Origin: Gemmatimonadota bacterium
GTDB lineage: Bacteria; Latescibacterota; UBA2968; UBA8231
Direction: 5' to 3'
Assembly (NCBI GenBank): GCA_026706505.1
Contig: JAPOYQ010000478.1
Coordinates: 1-17,280, forward strand
Length of the DNA: 17,280 bases
Shown here piece after piece: positions 7,809 through 15,401 of the stretch (position 1 is its first letter; every line of letters starts with the position of its first letter). Under the pieces are notes generated by a model. That model was given only the letters and a program-made list of their open reading frames with translations. It did no database searches and was not told the origin of the DNA. The position numbers and the translations under genes were made by a program.

Positions 7809-9794
7809 ATGATCACCAACTCCCTCGTACCACGACCGCTGTGCAATCTTTGCGCTGTTTTTTTACTTCTAGGAGCGGCCTGCTCCCAAGACCCCGATGA
7901 CGACTCCTTGGAAAAGCACCTCCGCCTCACCCGCCAAAATCCCACCGCGCCACCCGCTTACTACAACTTGGCCGTAGCCTATACGCAAGCCGGTCGCTAC
8001 GACGAAGCCCAGCAAAACTACGCCAAAGCCCTCGACCTCGATCCAAACTACGCCCTCGCCCACGATGGCTTGGGGCTGTTGGCCCAGCGGCGCGGGGCCT
8101 TGGACGAGGCCGCTGCCCACTTTCAAAAAGCCCTCGACCTCGACTCCACCTTGGCTGCGACGAGCAATAATCTGGGCAATATTCACTACGAGAATGGAGT
8201 TTTGGAAGAAGCTATCGCCGCGTATCAAGCGGCCGTGCGCCAAGCCCCAGAGGACATTGCGTTCTACATCAATCTCGCTCGTGCCCTGCGCGAGCTGCGA
8301 GAATTCGATCAGGCGGTAGCCATCCTATTGCAGGCCGTTGATCGCGACCCATTTTCCCGGGAAGTCCACGCGGCCTTGGGTCATCTTTACGCCGAAGATT
8401 TGCGCGTTGAAGATGCGGTGGCCGCCTATGGCGAGGCCCTCCGCATTGCGCCCAGTGCCGACCTCCACATCCGCTTGGGCGATGTCTATACCCGCGTTGA
8501 AAAATTGGACGAGGCGGTGCGCGAATACGAAAGCGCCTTGGAGTTGGACCAAGATAATGCCGAAGCTCGTTACAAGTTGGGGGCTATCTATGCCACCCAG
8601 CAGCGCATTCCCGAAGCAGTAGCTTTAGCTGAAAAAGCCGTCGCACTAGATTCGACCCCGACGGCGGCCCTACAGCTCTTGGCGCGGCTGTACGTCAACC
8701 AAGGCTTTTATGACAAGGCCGAAAAAGCCTTGCTGCAAGCCATTCAAACGGATCCCGACTTGATGGAAGCCCGCAGCGAACTCGGGGCGCTCTACATCCG
8801 CCAAACCCAGTACCAAAAAGCCGAAGCTATCTTAAAAGAAGCCGTGGAAAAGGATCCGCAGCACGGCGAATCTTGGCGCCAGTTGGGTCTGCTCTATAGC
8901 GATTTGAATCGCCCTGAGGAAGCGGCCAAGATGCTGCGCCAAGGTCTCGCCATTAATCCCTTACATCCGGAAGCCCTCTACAACTTAGCTAACGTTCTCC
9001 TCGCTCTTGGCCAAACGACCGAGGCCGAGCGCCTGCAAAACCGATTTGAACGCCTCGGGCGTCTCCACGACCACATCAATCAGCTACAGCAGACCCTCGA
9101 CGCTACTCCGGCCAACGTCGCAGTCCGCTTGCGTCTAGCGCGTGCTTACTTAGCGCTCCGGCAGTGGGAAAAGGCCGAAGCCCAGTATCGTTCGCTGCTC
9201 TCTGTTGCACCCACCCATTTGGAGGCGCGCCTCCAGCTAAGTGGCCTCTACGCCCAGCACGGCAAGCTCGCTAGGGCACTGCGGGTGTGCGAAGAGGCCC
9301 TAGCGCACAGTCCCCCGGACTCGGCCCTTTATAAAATTTACTTTGCGCTCGGTCATCTCTACCACGCACAGGGCCGTATCGAGGAGGCCGAGGCCGCCTT
9401 AGAGCGCACGTTGGCTCTAGAGCCTACCCATGCACAAGCCTATAACAATCTGGGCAATGTTTACCTAGCAAAGAACGATCTTCAACAGGCGGCGACGGCC
9501 TACCAAAAGGCGCTTGAGGTAGCGCCCGACTTTGCCGAAGCCCATTACAACTTGGGCCACCTCTATGCCCAACAGAAGGCCCATGCCAAGGCCGAGCGCC
9601 AGTACCAAGCCGCTCTGCGTGCGGATTCTACCTACGCCAGAGCGCATTATGCACTTGGCGTTCTCTACCAAGAGGCGGCACAACCCCGCCAAGCCATCCG
9701 TGCGTACAAGCATTTCCTCGCGCAGTGGCGGGGCGATCCCCGCCTAACTCAATCCGCTCAAGAGGCGTTAGCACGACTGGCAGATTCCCAGTAG
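7809..9794 (+). CDS. Exported TPR-repeat protein, probable lipoprotein (17 TPRs)
   Basis: This 661-residue protein starts with an export signal ending LLLGAACSQDPDD. The Cys would be lipidated if signal peptidase II accepts the box GAAC, which has Gly instead of the usual Leu at -3. The rest is about 17 TPR units of 34 residues, from YYNLAVAYTQAGRYDEAQ to AHYALGVLYQEAAQPRQA. The array breaks only around residues 410-430, where RLGRLHDHINQLQQTL forms a longer helix pair. TPR solenoids bind peptides or scaffold complexes, so no enzymatic role is expected. Its start is 16 bases after the stop of the pentapeptide/FG-GAP gene and has a strong Shine-Dalgarno, which suggests co-expression and possibly a scaffold role for that protein. 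The assignment as a TPR protein is certain; lipidation and partner are inference. Confidence 0.9.
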   Translation: MITNSLVPRPLCNLCAVFLLLGAACSQDPDDDSLEKHLRLTRQNPTAPPAYYNLAVAYTQAGRYDEAQQNYAKALDLDPNYALAHDGLGLLAQRRGALDEAAAHFQKALDLDSTLAATSNNLGNIHYENGVLEEAIAAYQAAVRQAPEDIAFYINLARALRELREFDQAVAILLQAVDRDPFSREVHAALGHLYAEDLRVEDAVAAYGEALRIAPSADLHIRLGDVYTRVEKLDEAVREYESALELDQDNAEARYKLGAIYATQQRIPEAVALAEKAVALDSTPTAALQLLARLYVNQGFYDKAEKALLQAIQTDPDLMEARSELGALYIRQTQYQKAEAILKEAVEKDPQHGESWRQLGLLYSDLNRPEEAAKMLRQGLAINPLHPEALYNLANVLLALGQTTEAERLQNRFERLGRLHDHINQLQQTLDATPANVAVRLRLARAYLALRQWEKAEAQYRSLLSVAPTHLEARLQLSGLYAQHGKLARALRVCEEALAHSPPDSALYKIYFALGHLYHAQGRIEEAEAALERTLALEPTHAQAYNNLGNVYLAKNDLQQAATAYQKALEVAPDFAEAHYNLGHLYAQQKAHAKAERQYQAALRADSTYARAHYALGVLYQEAAQPRQAIRAYKHFLAQWRGDPRLTQSAQEALARLADSQ

Positions 9795-9926
9795 AGCAGG
9801 CCCAATGATTCATTCACAATTTTCCGGTTCTTCGCCCCGTATCCTCTGACTTGAGTGATGTTGCGGTCTGAGTCAAGGACGTACATTAGACTCGTCTTAG
9901 AGACCTAAAAAGAAATGAGGATAGCA
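9795..9926. other. Intergenic gap, no gene seen
   Basis: This 132-base gap precedes the Tsx-like gene. I see no tRNA, terminator hairpin with T-run or convincing sigma-70 promoter. A promoter for the channel/permease pair would be expected here. Confidence 0.4.
9917..9921 (+). promoter_or_regulatory. Shine-Dalgarno deciding the Tsx-like gene start
   Basis: GAGGA lies 5 bases before the ATG at 9927. The earlier in-frame ATG at 9915 has only AAAGA upstream and would overlap this site, so 9927 is preferred. Confidence 0.6.
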
Positions 9927-10697
9927 ATGAGAACAGCATTCGCCGGTATTTTCTTGGTCGCGCTGCTAGCTACTCAGGCGGTAGCGTTCTCGCAAACCGA
10001 GTTCCACCTGCAATACGGCAAACACAAGAATCCATTCTCGGCAGCTACACAACAGACCTTTGTCTTTACCGTGCAACAGGCTGCGGGATGGAAATTGGGC
10101 GACAGCTTTTTCTTCATCGACTACCTCGATGACGACGAGCGCGACGGTTTCAACGACCGGGATTTCTACGGCGAGTGGTATCCAACCCTGAGTCTCGGCA
10201 AACTGACCAACAAGGAATTGCGCGTCGGCCCCATCAGGGATTTTGCCCTAATTGCCGGGGTCAATGTCGGCGGCGATGCCAACGTCGTGAAGTACCTGCC
10301 CGGTCTGCGGGCCTCTTGGGACCTGCCGGGATTCCTGTTTCTGAATACGGACCTGACGGCCTATATCGACGACAACATTGGCGTCGATGGTGGCGGTGCC
10401 CCCAAAGAGGACAATAGCTTCATACTCGACGTCAATTGGGCCTTGCCCATCAATATTGGCAGTCTGTCCTTGGCCATTGTCGGCCATGCCGAGTACTTGG
10501 GTGGCCGCACCAATGAATTCGGTGCAGATGTCAAGGATTCCATTCTCGCGCAGCCACAGTTCACCTGGGATCTGGGCAAAGTGGTCGGGGCACCCAATCA
10601 GCTCATGGTTGGCATTGAGTACCAATACTGGCTCAACAAGCTCGGAACGGACGAAGATGAGAGTACGGCCCAGTTGTTGGTGGTATGGCGTTTGTGA
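9927..10697 (+). CDS. Tsx-like nucleoside-type outer-membrane channel
   Basis: From ATG 9927 the product has 256 residues and begins with a signal peptide (MRTAFAGIFLVALLATQAVA). The mature part is rich in alternating, aromatic, amphipathic strands (FHLQYGKHKNPF, SFFFIDYLDDDERDGFNDRD, FYGEWYPTLSLGK) and ends in a short strand with hydrophobic last residues (QLLVVWRL), as expected for an outer-membrane beta-barrel. The pattern of a 'WKLGDSFFFIDYLDDD' strand followed by 'FYGEWYPTLSL' matches what I know of the Tsx/OmpK channel family (PF03502), which passes nucleosides and related small molecules. Length fits the family. A nucleobase-type permease gene lies 111 bases downstream on the same strand, which fits a shared uptake role. 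Substrate cannot be read from sequence. Confidence 0.8.
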   Translation: MRTAFAGIFLVALLATQAVAFSQTEFHLQYGKHKNPFSAATQQTFVFTVQQAAGWKLGDSFFFIDYLDDDERDGFNDRDFYGEWYPTLSLGKLTNKELRVGPIRDFALIAGVNVGGDANVVKYLPGLRASWDLPGFLFLNTDLTAYIDDNIGVDGGGAPKEDNSFILDVNWALPINIGSLSLAIVGHAEYLGGRTNEFGADVKDSILAQPQFTWDLGKVVGAPNQLMVGIEYQYWLNKLGTDEDESTAQLLVVWRL

Positions 10698-10808
10698 AAG
10701 TGACCGGAGATTTTTGGCGCGAGTATGAGGTGGTGCATCGGTTGAGTTCGTCGCATCTTTCTCCAGACGGATTTGCAGTGCAACTTGATTGAAAGGGTGA
10801 ATTAGGCA

Positions 10809-12536
10809 ATGGCGCAAGTAAATGAATACATCCGCTACGAGCCGGACGATCGACCTCCCCACTCCATCGCCGCTGGGGTTGGCTTTCAGGCCGCGGTGGT
10901 CATTATCGCGCCGGTGGTGCTCAGCGCGATCATTATCGGCCGGGTGGCCAACCAGCCGGAGAGTTATCTGACTTGGATCGCCTTCGCGGCGCTGCTGATC
11001 AGTGGAGTGAGCACGATTCTGCAAGCGGTGCGGGTCGGGCGGATCGGGGCCGGGCACGTGCTCGTCATGGGGACCTCCGGTGCCTTCATCGCGGTCTGTA
11101 TCGCGGCACTAGTGAAGGGCGGACCGGCCCTGATGGCGAGTCTGATCGTCGTCTCGTCGCTGTTTCAGTTTGCCCTAGCTGCGCGTCTTTCGCTATTGCG
11201 CCGGATCCTCACACCGGTCGTCTCCGGCACGGTGATCATGCTGATCGCCGTCACGGTCATGCCGATCGTTTTCGGCCTGCTGACGGATGTGCCCGAGGGT
11301 ATGTCGTCGGCTGCTGCTCCGACTGCGGCCGGCGCGACGCTCGCTACTCTCGTGGTGTTGGCGCTGTGCGCCCCCGGGGCTTGGCGACTGTGGGCACCGC
11401 TCATCAGTATTGCGGTGGGTTGCGCTGCGGCTGCGCCCTTTGGACTGTTCAACATTCAGCCCGTAATCGACGCGCCTTGGATCGGTTTTCCCGATGGCGC
11501 GTGGCCGGGATTGGACCTGACGTTCAGTGCAGAATTCTGGGCGCTGCTGCCGGCGTTTGTGGTCGTAACCTTGGTAGGCGCGATTGAGACCATTGGCGAC
11601 GGCATTGCCATTCAACGGGTCTCGCGGCGCCGGCCGCGGGCAACTGATTTTCGCTTGGTCCAGGGTGCTCTCAACGCCGATGGGACGGGCAACCTGTTGT
11701 CCGGATTGCTCGGGGCACCCCCCAACACGACCTACTCAACCAGCATATCGCTGGCCGAACTCACCGGGGTTGCCGCGCGCCGCGTTGGGGTATATGTCGG
11801 GGCCATCTTTGCGGTGCTGGCCTTATCGCCCAAGGTGACAGCCCTCCTGATTGCGATTCCCAATCCCGTGGGCGCGGCCTATGTAACCCTGCTAATAGGC
11901 ATACTTTTCGTGCAGGGTATGAAGCTGGTCGTTGAGAGCGGCCTCAATAGCCGCAAGGCCGTGGTGGTGGGGCTGTCGTTTTGGATTGGGGTGGGCTTTC
12001 AAAATCAGGTAATCTTCGCCGATTTACTGGGCAAGACGTGGGGCACCTTGCTCGGCAACGGCATGACCGCTGGGGGTATTGCCGCGATTCTGCTGACCGC
12101 GTTTATGGAGTTGACGGGTCCGCGCCGCCGACGCCTAGAGGTCGAGTTAGCCGTCGCCTCGCTGCCCAAGATCGACGAGTTCCTCCGCGCCTTTGCCGCG
12201 AAAATCGGCTGGGACGATCCGGCGACCGAGCGGCTGTGCGCTGCCGGAGAAGAGACTTTGGCGATTCTGGCGCAACAAGCTGAGGACGATGCGGCCAACG
12301 GACGGCAGTTGATCCTCTCCGCACGGCCCGCCGAGGGGGCGGTGGAACTGGAGTTTTTGGCGACTGCTGCGGGAGAAAATCTCGAAGATCGGCTGGCGTA
12401 TCTGAGCGAACAGCCCGAGATAATAGACGAACACGAGATTTCGTTTCGTCTGTTGCGGCACTACGCCTCTGCGGTGCGACACCAGAAATACCACGACCTA
12501 GACATCATTGCGGTGCAGGTCGAGCGCACGCCTTAG
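10809..12536 (+). CDS. NCS2-family (uracil/xanthine permease-like) transporter with C-terminal anti-sigma/HATPase-like domain
   Basis: Residues ~20-430 of this 575-residue protein are multiple membrane segments with NCS2 hallmarks: VGAIETIGDGIAIQ (the Glu of TM8), GAPPNTTYSTSISLAELTGV (the TM10 signature) and PKVTALLIAIPNPVGAA. In UraA the TM10 motif reads PPNTTYGEN, with a Glu that binds uracil; here that position is Thr, so the substrate may differ. After a basic linker (PRRRRLE, ~438) comes a ~130-residue soluble tail: SLPKIDEFLRAFAAKIGW, then ERLCAAGEETLAILAQQ. This resembles the RsbW-type HATPase of anti-sigma factors, but the Asn of the N-box and a DxGxG box are not evident, so ATP binding is doubtful. 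The tail could be a cytoplasmic regulatory domain. It follows the Tsx-like channel and converges on the next gene with 18 bases between stops and no visible terminator. The transporter family is confident; the tail assignment is tentative. Confidence 0.88.
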   Translation: MAQVNEYIRYEPDDRPPHSIAAGVGFQAAVVIIAPVVLSAIIIGRVANQPESYLTWIAFAALLISGVSTILQAVRVGRIGAGHVLVMGTSGAFIAVCIAALVKGGPALMASLIVVSSLFQFALAARLSLLRRILTPVVSGTVIMLIAVTVMPIVFGLLTDVPEGMSSAAAPTAAGATLATLVVLALCAPGAWRLWAPLISIAVGCAAAAPFGLFNIQPVIDAPWIGFPDGAWPGLDLTFSAEFWALLPAFVVVTLVGAIETIGDGIAIQRVSRRRPRATDFRLVQGALNADGTGNLLSGLLGAPPNTTYSTSISLAELTGVAARRVGVYVGAIFAVLALSPKVTALLIAIPNPVGAAYVTLLIGILFVQGMKLVVESGLNSRKAVVVGLSFWIGVGFQNQVIFADLLGKTWGTLLGNGMTAGGIAAILLTAFMELTGPRRRRLEVELAVASLPKIDEFLRAFAAKIGWDDPATERLCAAGEETLAILAQQAEDDAANGRQLILSARPAEGAVELEFLATAAGENLEDRLAYLSEQPEIIDEHEISFRLLRHYASAVRHQKYHDLDIIAVQVERTP

Positions 12537-12554
12537 ATCAGTTGGGTCTTCCCT

Positions 12555-14777
12555 TTATTCGTGTAAATGGTGCTCGGCCCGTTTGGGATGTTCGACAGCG
12601 AACTTAAAAGAGGGCAGCGCTAAAATCTCCAGTTGTTCCCGTCCTTCGGTGACCCGGATGATCGCGTTTACTGGCACTTCAGCGAACACTTGCTCTCGGC
12701 TACTTTTCGGCCAAAAAACCACTAGCTGCGCCACCCGCTCCGCTGAACCCAATCCCACGTACTGACGCAGCGGATTGCCGCCAAAACTGCCGCCGCTGCC
12801 GACCCACCGGTACAGCGACCGCCTTTGGCCTCCCTCCACCACATCGACTCGTAGCTGCGTCCCGATCCCCGACCGATTCGACTCCACTCCCACCACCTCA
12901 ATCGCTAGCCAGCCGTGACCAAATCCTGGATTTTCGTATAACACATCGGCGAAACCGTCGCCGCGATAGGCTCCGCCCATCTGCTCGCATATATCCACAT
13001 CGCCATCGTGATCCACATCGGCAAATACGACCCCATGTCCCTTCTGTAAATGTCCCAACCCGCTGGCAAAAGTCACATCGACAAAGCGCTGACCCGCTTG
13101 GTTCCAATACAGCACATTGGGCATCAGCTCGGCGTAATCGGTGTCGCCGGTGCCCAAGTAGAAATCCAAAAAACCATCGTGGTCTAAATCGCCAAAATTG
13201 GCCCCCATAGGTTTGGTCGGCTGAGTGAGATGGCGGTCTTGGGATACGTCCACAAAGCCGCTTTGGCCATCGCCGCGATACAGCCGCGCCTGCTCCACGG
13301 ACACTGAGTGACCCAAATGCGCGGCGGCGATGTCGGCGATGGTGGCCGAATATGCAGCGACGAATAGGTCGAGGTGGCCGTCGTTGTCGAAGTCCCAAAA
13401 CCAGGCTGGGAAGCTAGCCCGGGGGGAAACGACGCCGAGGGTGGGAGCCACATCGGCGAAGGTGCCGTCGCCTTGATTGCGGTAGAGCCGGTTGGGCTGC
13501 CCGAGGTTGGACACGTATAGATCGGGCCAGCGGTCCCCGTCGTAGTCGCCCCAGACGACGGCTTTGGCGTGGGCGTATTGGTCAACGCCGGCGGCGGGAG
13601 CCACATCGGCGAAGGTGCCGTCGCCTTGATTTTGAAAGAGTTGGCCGGGGGCTACAAAAGTGTCAGTGGTTTCATTGCCGATGTAGAGGTCGAGATCGCC
13701 GTCGAGGTCGTAGTCGCCCCAAGCGGCGGTTTGGGTTGGGTAGTGGTCTTGTCCTAAGCCGGCGGCAAAGGTCGCGTCGAAGAAGGTGCCATCGCCTGCA
13801 TTCCGCAGGAGCGAATTGGGGTGCTGGCCATGCTCGCCGAACCAAGCCCCGCGCAGGACGAGCAGATCGAGGTGGCCGTCGTTGTCGTAGTCGGCTTGCA
13901 CCAAGTTGAGTCCGCCCAACAGCCCGTTGAGGTTGGCCTCCTCGGTGCGGTCTGCAAAGGTGCCATCCCCCCCATTGCGGAAAAAGCGCAGTTGTCCGGC
14001 CAAGTCCGATGTCGAGACGAAGAAATCGAGATACCCGTCGCCATCGAAGTCATCGGCCACGGCCCCACCAGAGAGGCTGAAGGTGTCCAGTCCGAGCGCA
14101 GGAGCCACATTGACCCAGTGCGGAAACGCTGCTTGAGATTCAAAGGCTTCGGGAGGAATCCGGTGAGCGGGCGGCACCCCCTCGGGATACTGCCCCAAGG
14201 TCATATAGGCGATGTTGAGCAGCCAGCGGGCACTTAGGCGTAGGCGTTCCTCTGCGGCGGTATTATCGAGCACGGCTTGGAAATAGGGAATGGCTTGGCG
14301 CGACCCTTCGGGGAGGGTGTGGAAACCGCCGGGGCGAATGGGCAGGATGCAGTGGTCGGCGCTGGGGTTGAGGACGCAGTTTTGGGTTTCCCCTAAGCGC
14401 AGCCACGCCAGCCCTAAGCGAAAGTGTATCTCATTGACGACCTGAGCAGGGACCGAGTGTTGCCCTGCGAGCATCTCTTCGGCCGCGGTGAGATGGTCTA
14501 GGGCGCGGCGTTCCCGCCCCAAGAAAAGTTCGGCGATCCCCAGGCGAAAATAGAGACGAATTCGGTCTTGGACGGGAGCTACATCGGGCAGTGCCTGCAA
14601 CTGATCTTCTAACTGTCGTAGCTGACCTTCACCCTGATAGGGATTCTCGTCGAGATTTTGCGCGCGAACCTCCGCCAAAAGGGCCACCATTTTTTGATGG
14701 CTTTCCTCTTGCGAGAGCGAGGCAACGTGGCTAGCCGAAATCGTGAATAAGAACAAAAAGGGCAGTACATAAGGCAT
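12555..14777 (-). CDS. Secreted TPR-like + FG-GAP/VCBS + ASPIC/UnbV protein (CRTAC1-type)
   Basis: The frame extends to 14906, but ATG at 14777 is preferred: it starts a signal peptide (MPYVLPFLFLFTISASHVAS) and avoids overlap with the toxin gene upstream. The product is 740 residues. Residues ~25-205 are helical and TPR-like, with LYFRLGIAELFLGRERRALDHL and a two-Cys segment (C134, C143; NCVLNPSADHCILPI) followed by GSRQAIPYFQAVL, a layout I recall from TPR-linked ASPIC proteins. Seven FG-GAP calcium loops follow from DDFDGDGYLD (~242), including DYDNDGHLD, DYDLDGDLD and DVDHDGDVD; one is altered (DYDGDRWPD). The ASPIC/UnbV domain (~633-712) starts SNRSGIGTQL. Function is unknown and export is likely. 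It lies 17 bases after the toxin stop on the same strand, and the chosen start has no clear Shine-Dalgarno. Confidence 0.88.
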   Translation of the reverse strand: MPYVLPFLFLFTISASHVASLSQEESHQKMVALLAEVRAQNLDENPYQGEGQLRQLEDQLQALPDVAPVQDRIRLYFRLGIAELFLGRERRALDHLTAAEEMLAGQHSVPAQVVNEIHFRLGLAWLRLGETQNCVLNPSADHCILPIRPGGFHTLPEGSRQAIPYFQAVLDNTAAEERLRLSARWLLNIAYMTLGQYPEGVPPAHRIPPEAFESQAAFPHWVNVAPALGLDTFSLSGGAVADDFDGDGYLDFFVSTSDLAGQLRFFRNGGDGTFADRTEEANLNGLLGGLNLVQADYDNDGHLDLLVLRGAWFGEHGQHPNSLLRNAGDGTFFDATFAAGLGQDHYPTQTAAWGDYDLDGDLDLYIGNETTDTFVAPGQLFQNQGDGTFADVAPAAGVDQYAHAKAVVWGDYDGDRWPDLYVSNLGQPNRLYRNQGDGTFADVAPTLGVVSPRASFPAWFWDFDNDGHLDLFVAAYSATIADIAAAHLGHSVSVEQARLYRGDGQSGFVDVSQDRHLTQPTKPMGANFGDLDHDGFLDFYLGTGDTDYAELMPNVLYWNQAGQRFVDVTFASGLGHLQKGHGVVFADVDHDGDVDICEQMGGAYRGDGFADVLYENPGFGHGWLAIEVVGVESNRSGIGTQLRVDVVEGGQRRSLYRWVGSGGSFGGNPLRQYVGLGSAERVAQLVVFWPKSSREQVFAEVPVNAIIRVTEGREQLEILALPSFKFAVEHPKRAEHHLHE
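13443..13631 (-). repeat. Pair of exact 36-bp direct repeats inside the FG-GAP region
   Basis: The 36 bases at 13443-13478 recur identically at 13596-13631, offset by 153 bp (51 codons, one FG-GAP unit). Both copies encode NQGDGTFADVAP. Neighbouring units have drifted, so this pair points to a recent duplication or gene conversion between adjacent propeller blades. Confidence 0.85.
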
Positions 14778-14794
14778 GATGCGAGGGAACAGTC

Positions 14795-15073
14795 TCAGCC
14801 GAGTCGTCTTGTGTATTCGTCGTGTTTGCCAATCCACACCCAGATTAACATGTCCCCATCTTCGATTGCCAATGCTCGATAGTCTCTGTTGATGCGGGCA
14901 GCCCAATGCGAGCCGGTCTTTTTTAAACGCAGGAATGGGTGTCGTGGATTTTGCTTTAGTAGTTCAAATTTCTTGTCGGCGAGTTGTTGAATGTTTCGTG
15001 GAAGTTTTCGATAGCAGGCCCAAAATGTATGGCTCGCTTTATAAATCGCTACACCTGCCTGCCCGCAAATCAT
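14795..15073 (-). CDS. RelE/ParE-superfamily toxin (type II toxin-antitoxin)
   Basis: This small protein (92 residues from ATG 15073; an in-frame TTG precedes it at 15076) has the pattern of RelE/ParE-type toxins: SHTFWACYRKLPRNIQQLADK, LKQNPRHPFLRLKK, W-ARINRDYRALA and the ending IWVWIGKHDEYTRRL. Many family members are ribosome-dependent mRNA interferases or gyrase inhibitors; which applies here is unclear. The conserved domain begins near residue 12, so the first ~10 residues may not be translated in vivo; a start nearer the antitoxin stop would have to be non-ATG. The gene overlaps the antitoxin's 3' end by 35 bases, which is typical coupling. It seems intact, with no frameshift. Confidence 0.85.
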   Translation of the reverse strand: MICGQAGVAIYKASHTFWACYRKLPRNIQQLADKKFELLKQNPRHPFLRLKKTGSHWAARINRDYRALAIEDGDMLIWVWIGKHDEYTRRLG

Positions 15074-15341
15074 CAAGGGCTTTATCGCGCAGCGAATTGA
15101 GCTTGCCCGCCTTTACGTCTTGCTCAAACTGCGTACTCCATGCTTCCCACTCGGCGATCAAGGTTTTGTGGAGCTCGTGTTCAAGAGTTTTCAGCAGGTC
15201 CTCTCTCGTTGTTTCTTCGCACTTTACCTCTGGAACATCCCGTATCCATCCTATCCAACCATCGCCGTTTTGTTGGATGCAGGCCGTATAGGTTTCGGCG
15301 AAGTCCGGATCCTCTATTTTCGCAGTATGAATGTGTGCCAT
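15039..15341 (-). CDS. HicB-like antitoxin partner of the RelE/ParE-type toxin
   Basis: This 100-residue protein has an N-terminal segment YTACIQQNGDGWIGWIRDVPEV followed by CEETTREDLLKTLEHEL. That fits the HicB antitoxin fold: a beta-hairpin with DGW, a 'P-x-V' strand, then a helix with TREDLL. The second half is helical, ending DKALDDLRAGRCSDL, a tail typical of antitoxins that wrap a RelE/ParE-type toxin. No helix-turn-helix or ribbon-helix-helix DNA-binding domain is obvious. The gene precedes and overlaps its toxin, the usual order for such pairs. AAGGAG lies 7 bases before the ATG, inside an interleaved inverted repeat. Identity as an antitoxin is well supported by context; the HicB link is from pattern recognition. 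Confidence 0.8.
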   Translation of the reverse strand: MAHIHTAKIEDPDFAETYTACIQQNGDGWIGWIRDVPEVKCEETTREDLLKTLEHELHKTLIAEWEAWSTQFEQDVKAGKLNSLRDKALDDLRAGRCSDL

Positions 15342-15387
15342 CTATGTCTCCTTGCTTCATATTTAAGGAACATAGACGAAAGCAAGG
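15341..15387 (-). promoter_or_regulatory. Interleaved inverted repeats over the antitoxin RBS and start (candidate pseudoknot or operator)
   Basis: Read on the minus strand, CCTTGCTT (15387-15380) pairs with AAGCAAGG (15357-15350), and TCTATGT (15376-15370) pairs with ACATAGA (15347-15341). The arms interleave in the order S1, S2, S1', S2', with 3, 12 and 2 bases between them, as in an H-type pseudoknot. Arm S1' covers part of the AAGGAG Shine-Dalgarno (15353-15348), and S2' includes the A of the start codon. As DNA it could equally be two overlapping operator dyads. Confidence 0.5.
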
Positions 15388-15401
15388 CCAGATTGCAAGT
15401 A

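Noticed and set aside
10248..11057. 269-residue minus-strand open frame
   Set aside because: It lies antisense across the Tsx-like gene, the gap and the start of the permease. Its composition (Arg, His, Asp, Pro rich, no motifs) is that of a mirror frame of GC-rich coding sequence.
12537..12554. Terminator between the convergent permease and FG-GAP/ASPIC genes
   Set aside because: Only 18 bases separate the stops and no hairpin is visible.
14778..14906. N-terminal extension of the TPR/FG-GAP/ASPIC gene to 14906
   Set aside because: It would overlap the toxin gene by more than 100 bases and bury the signal peptide 43 residues in.
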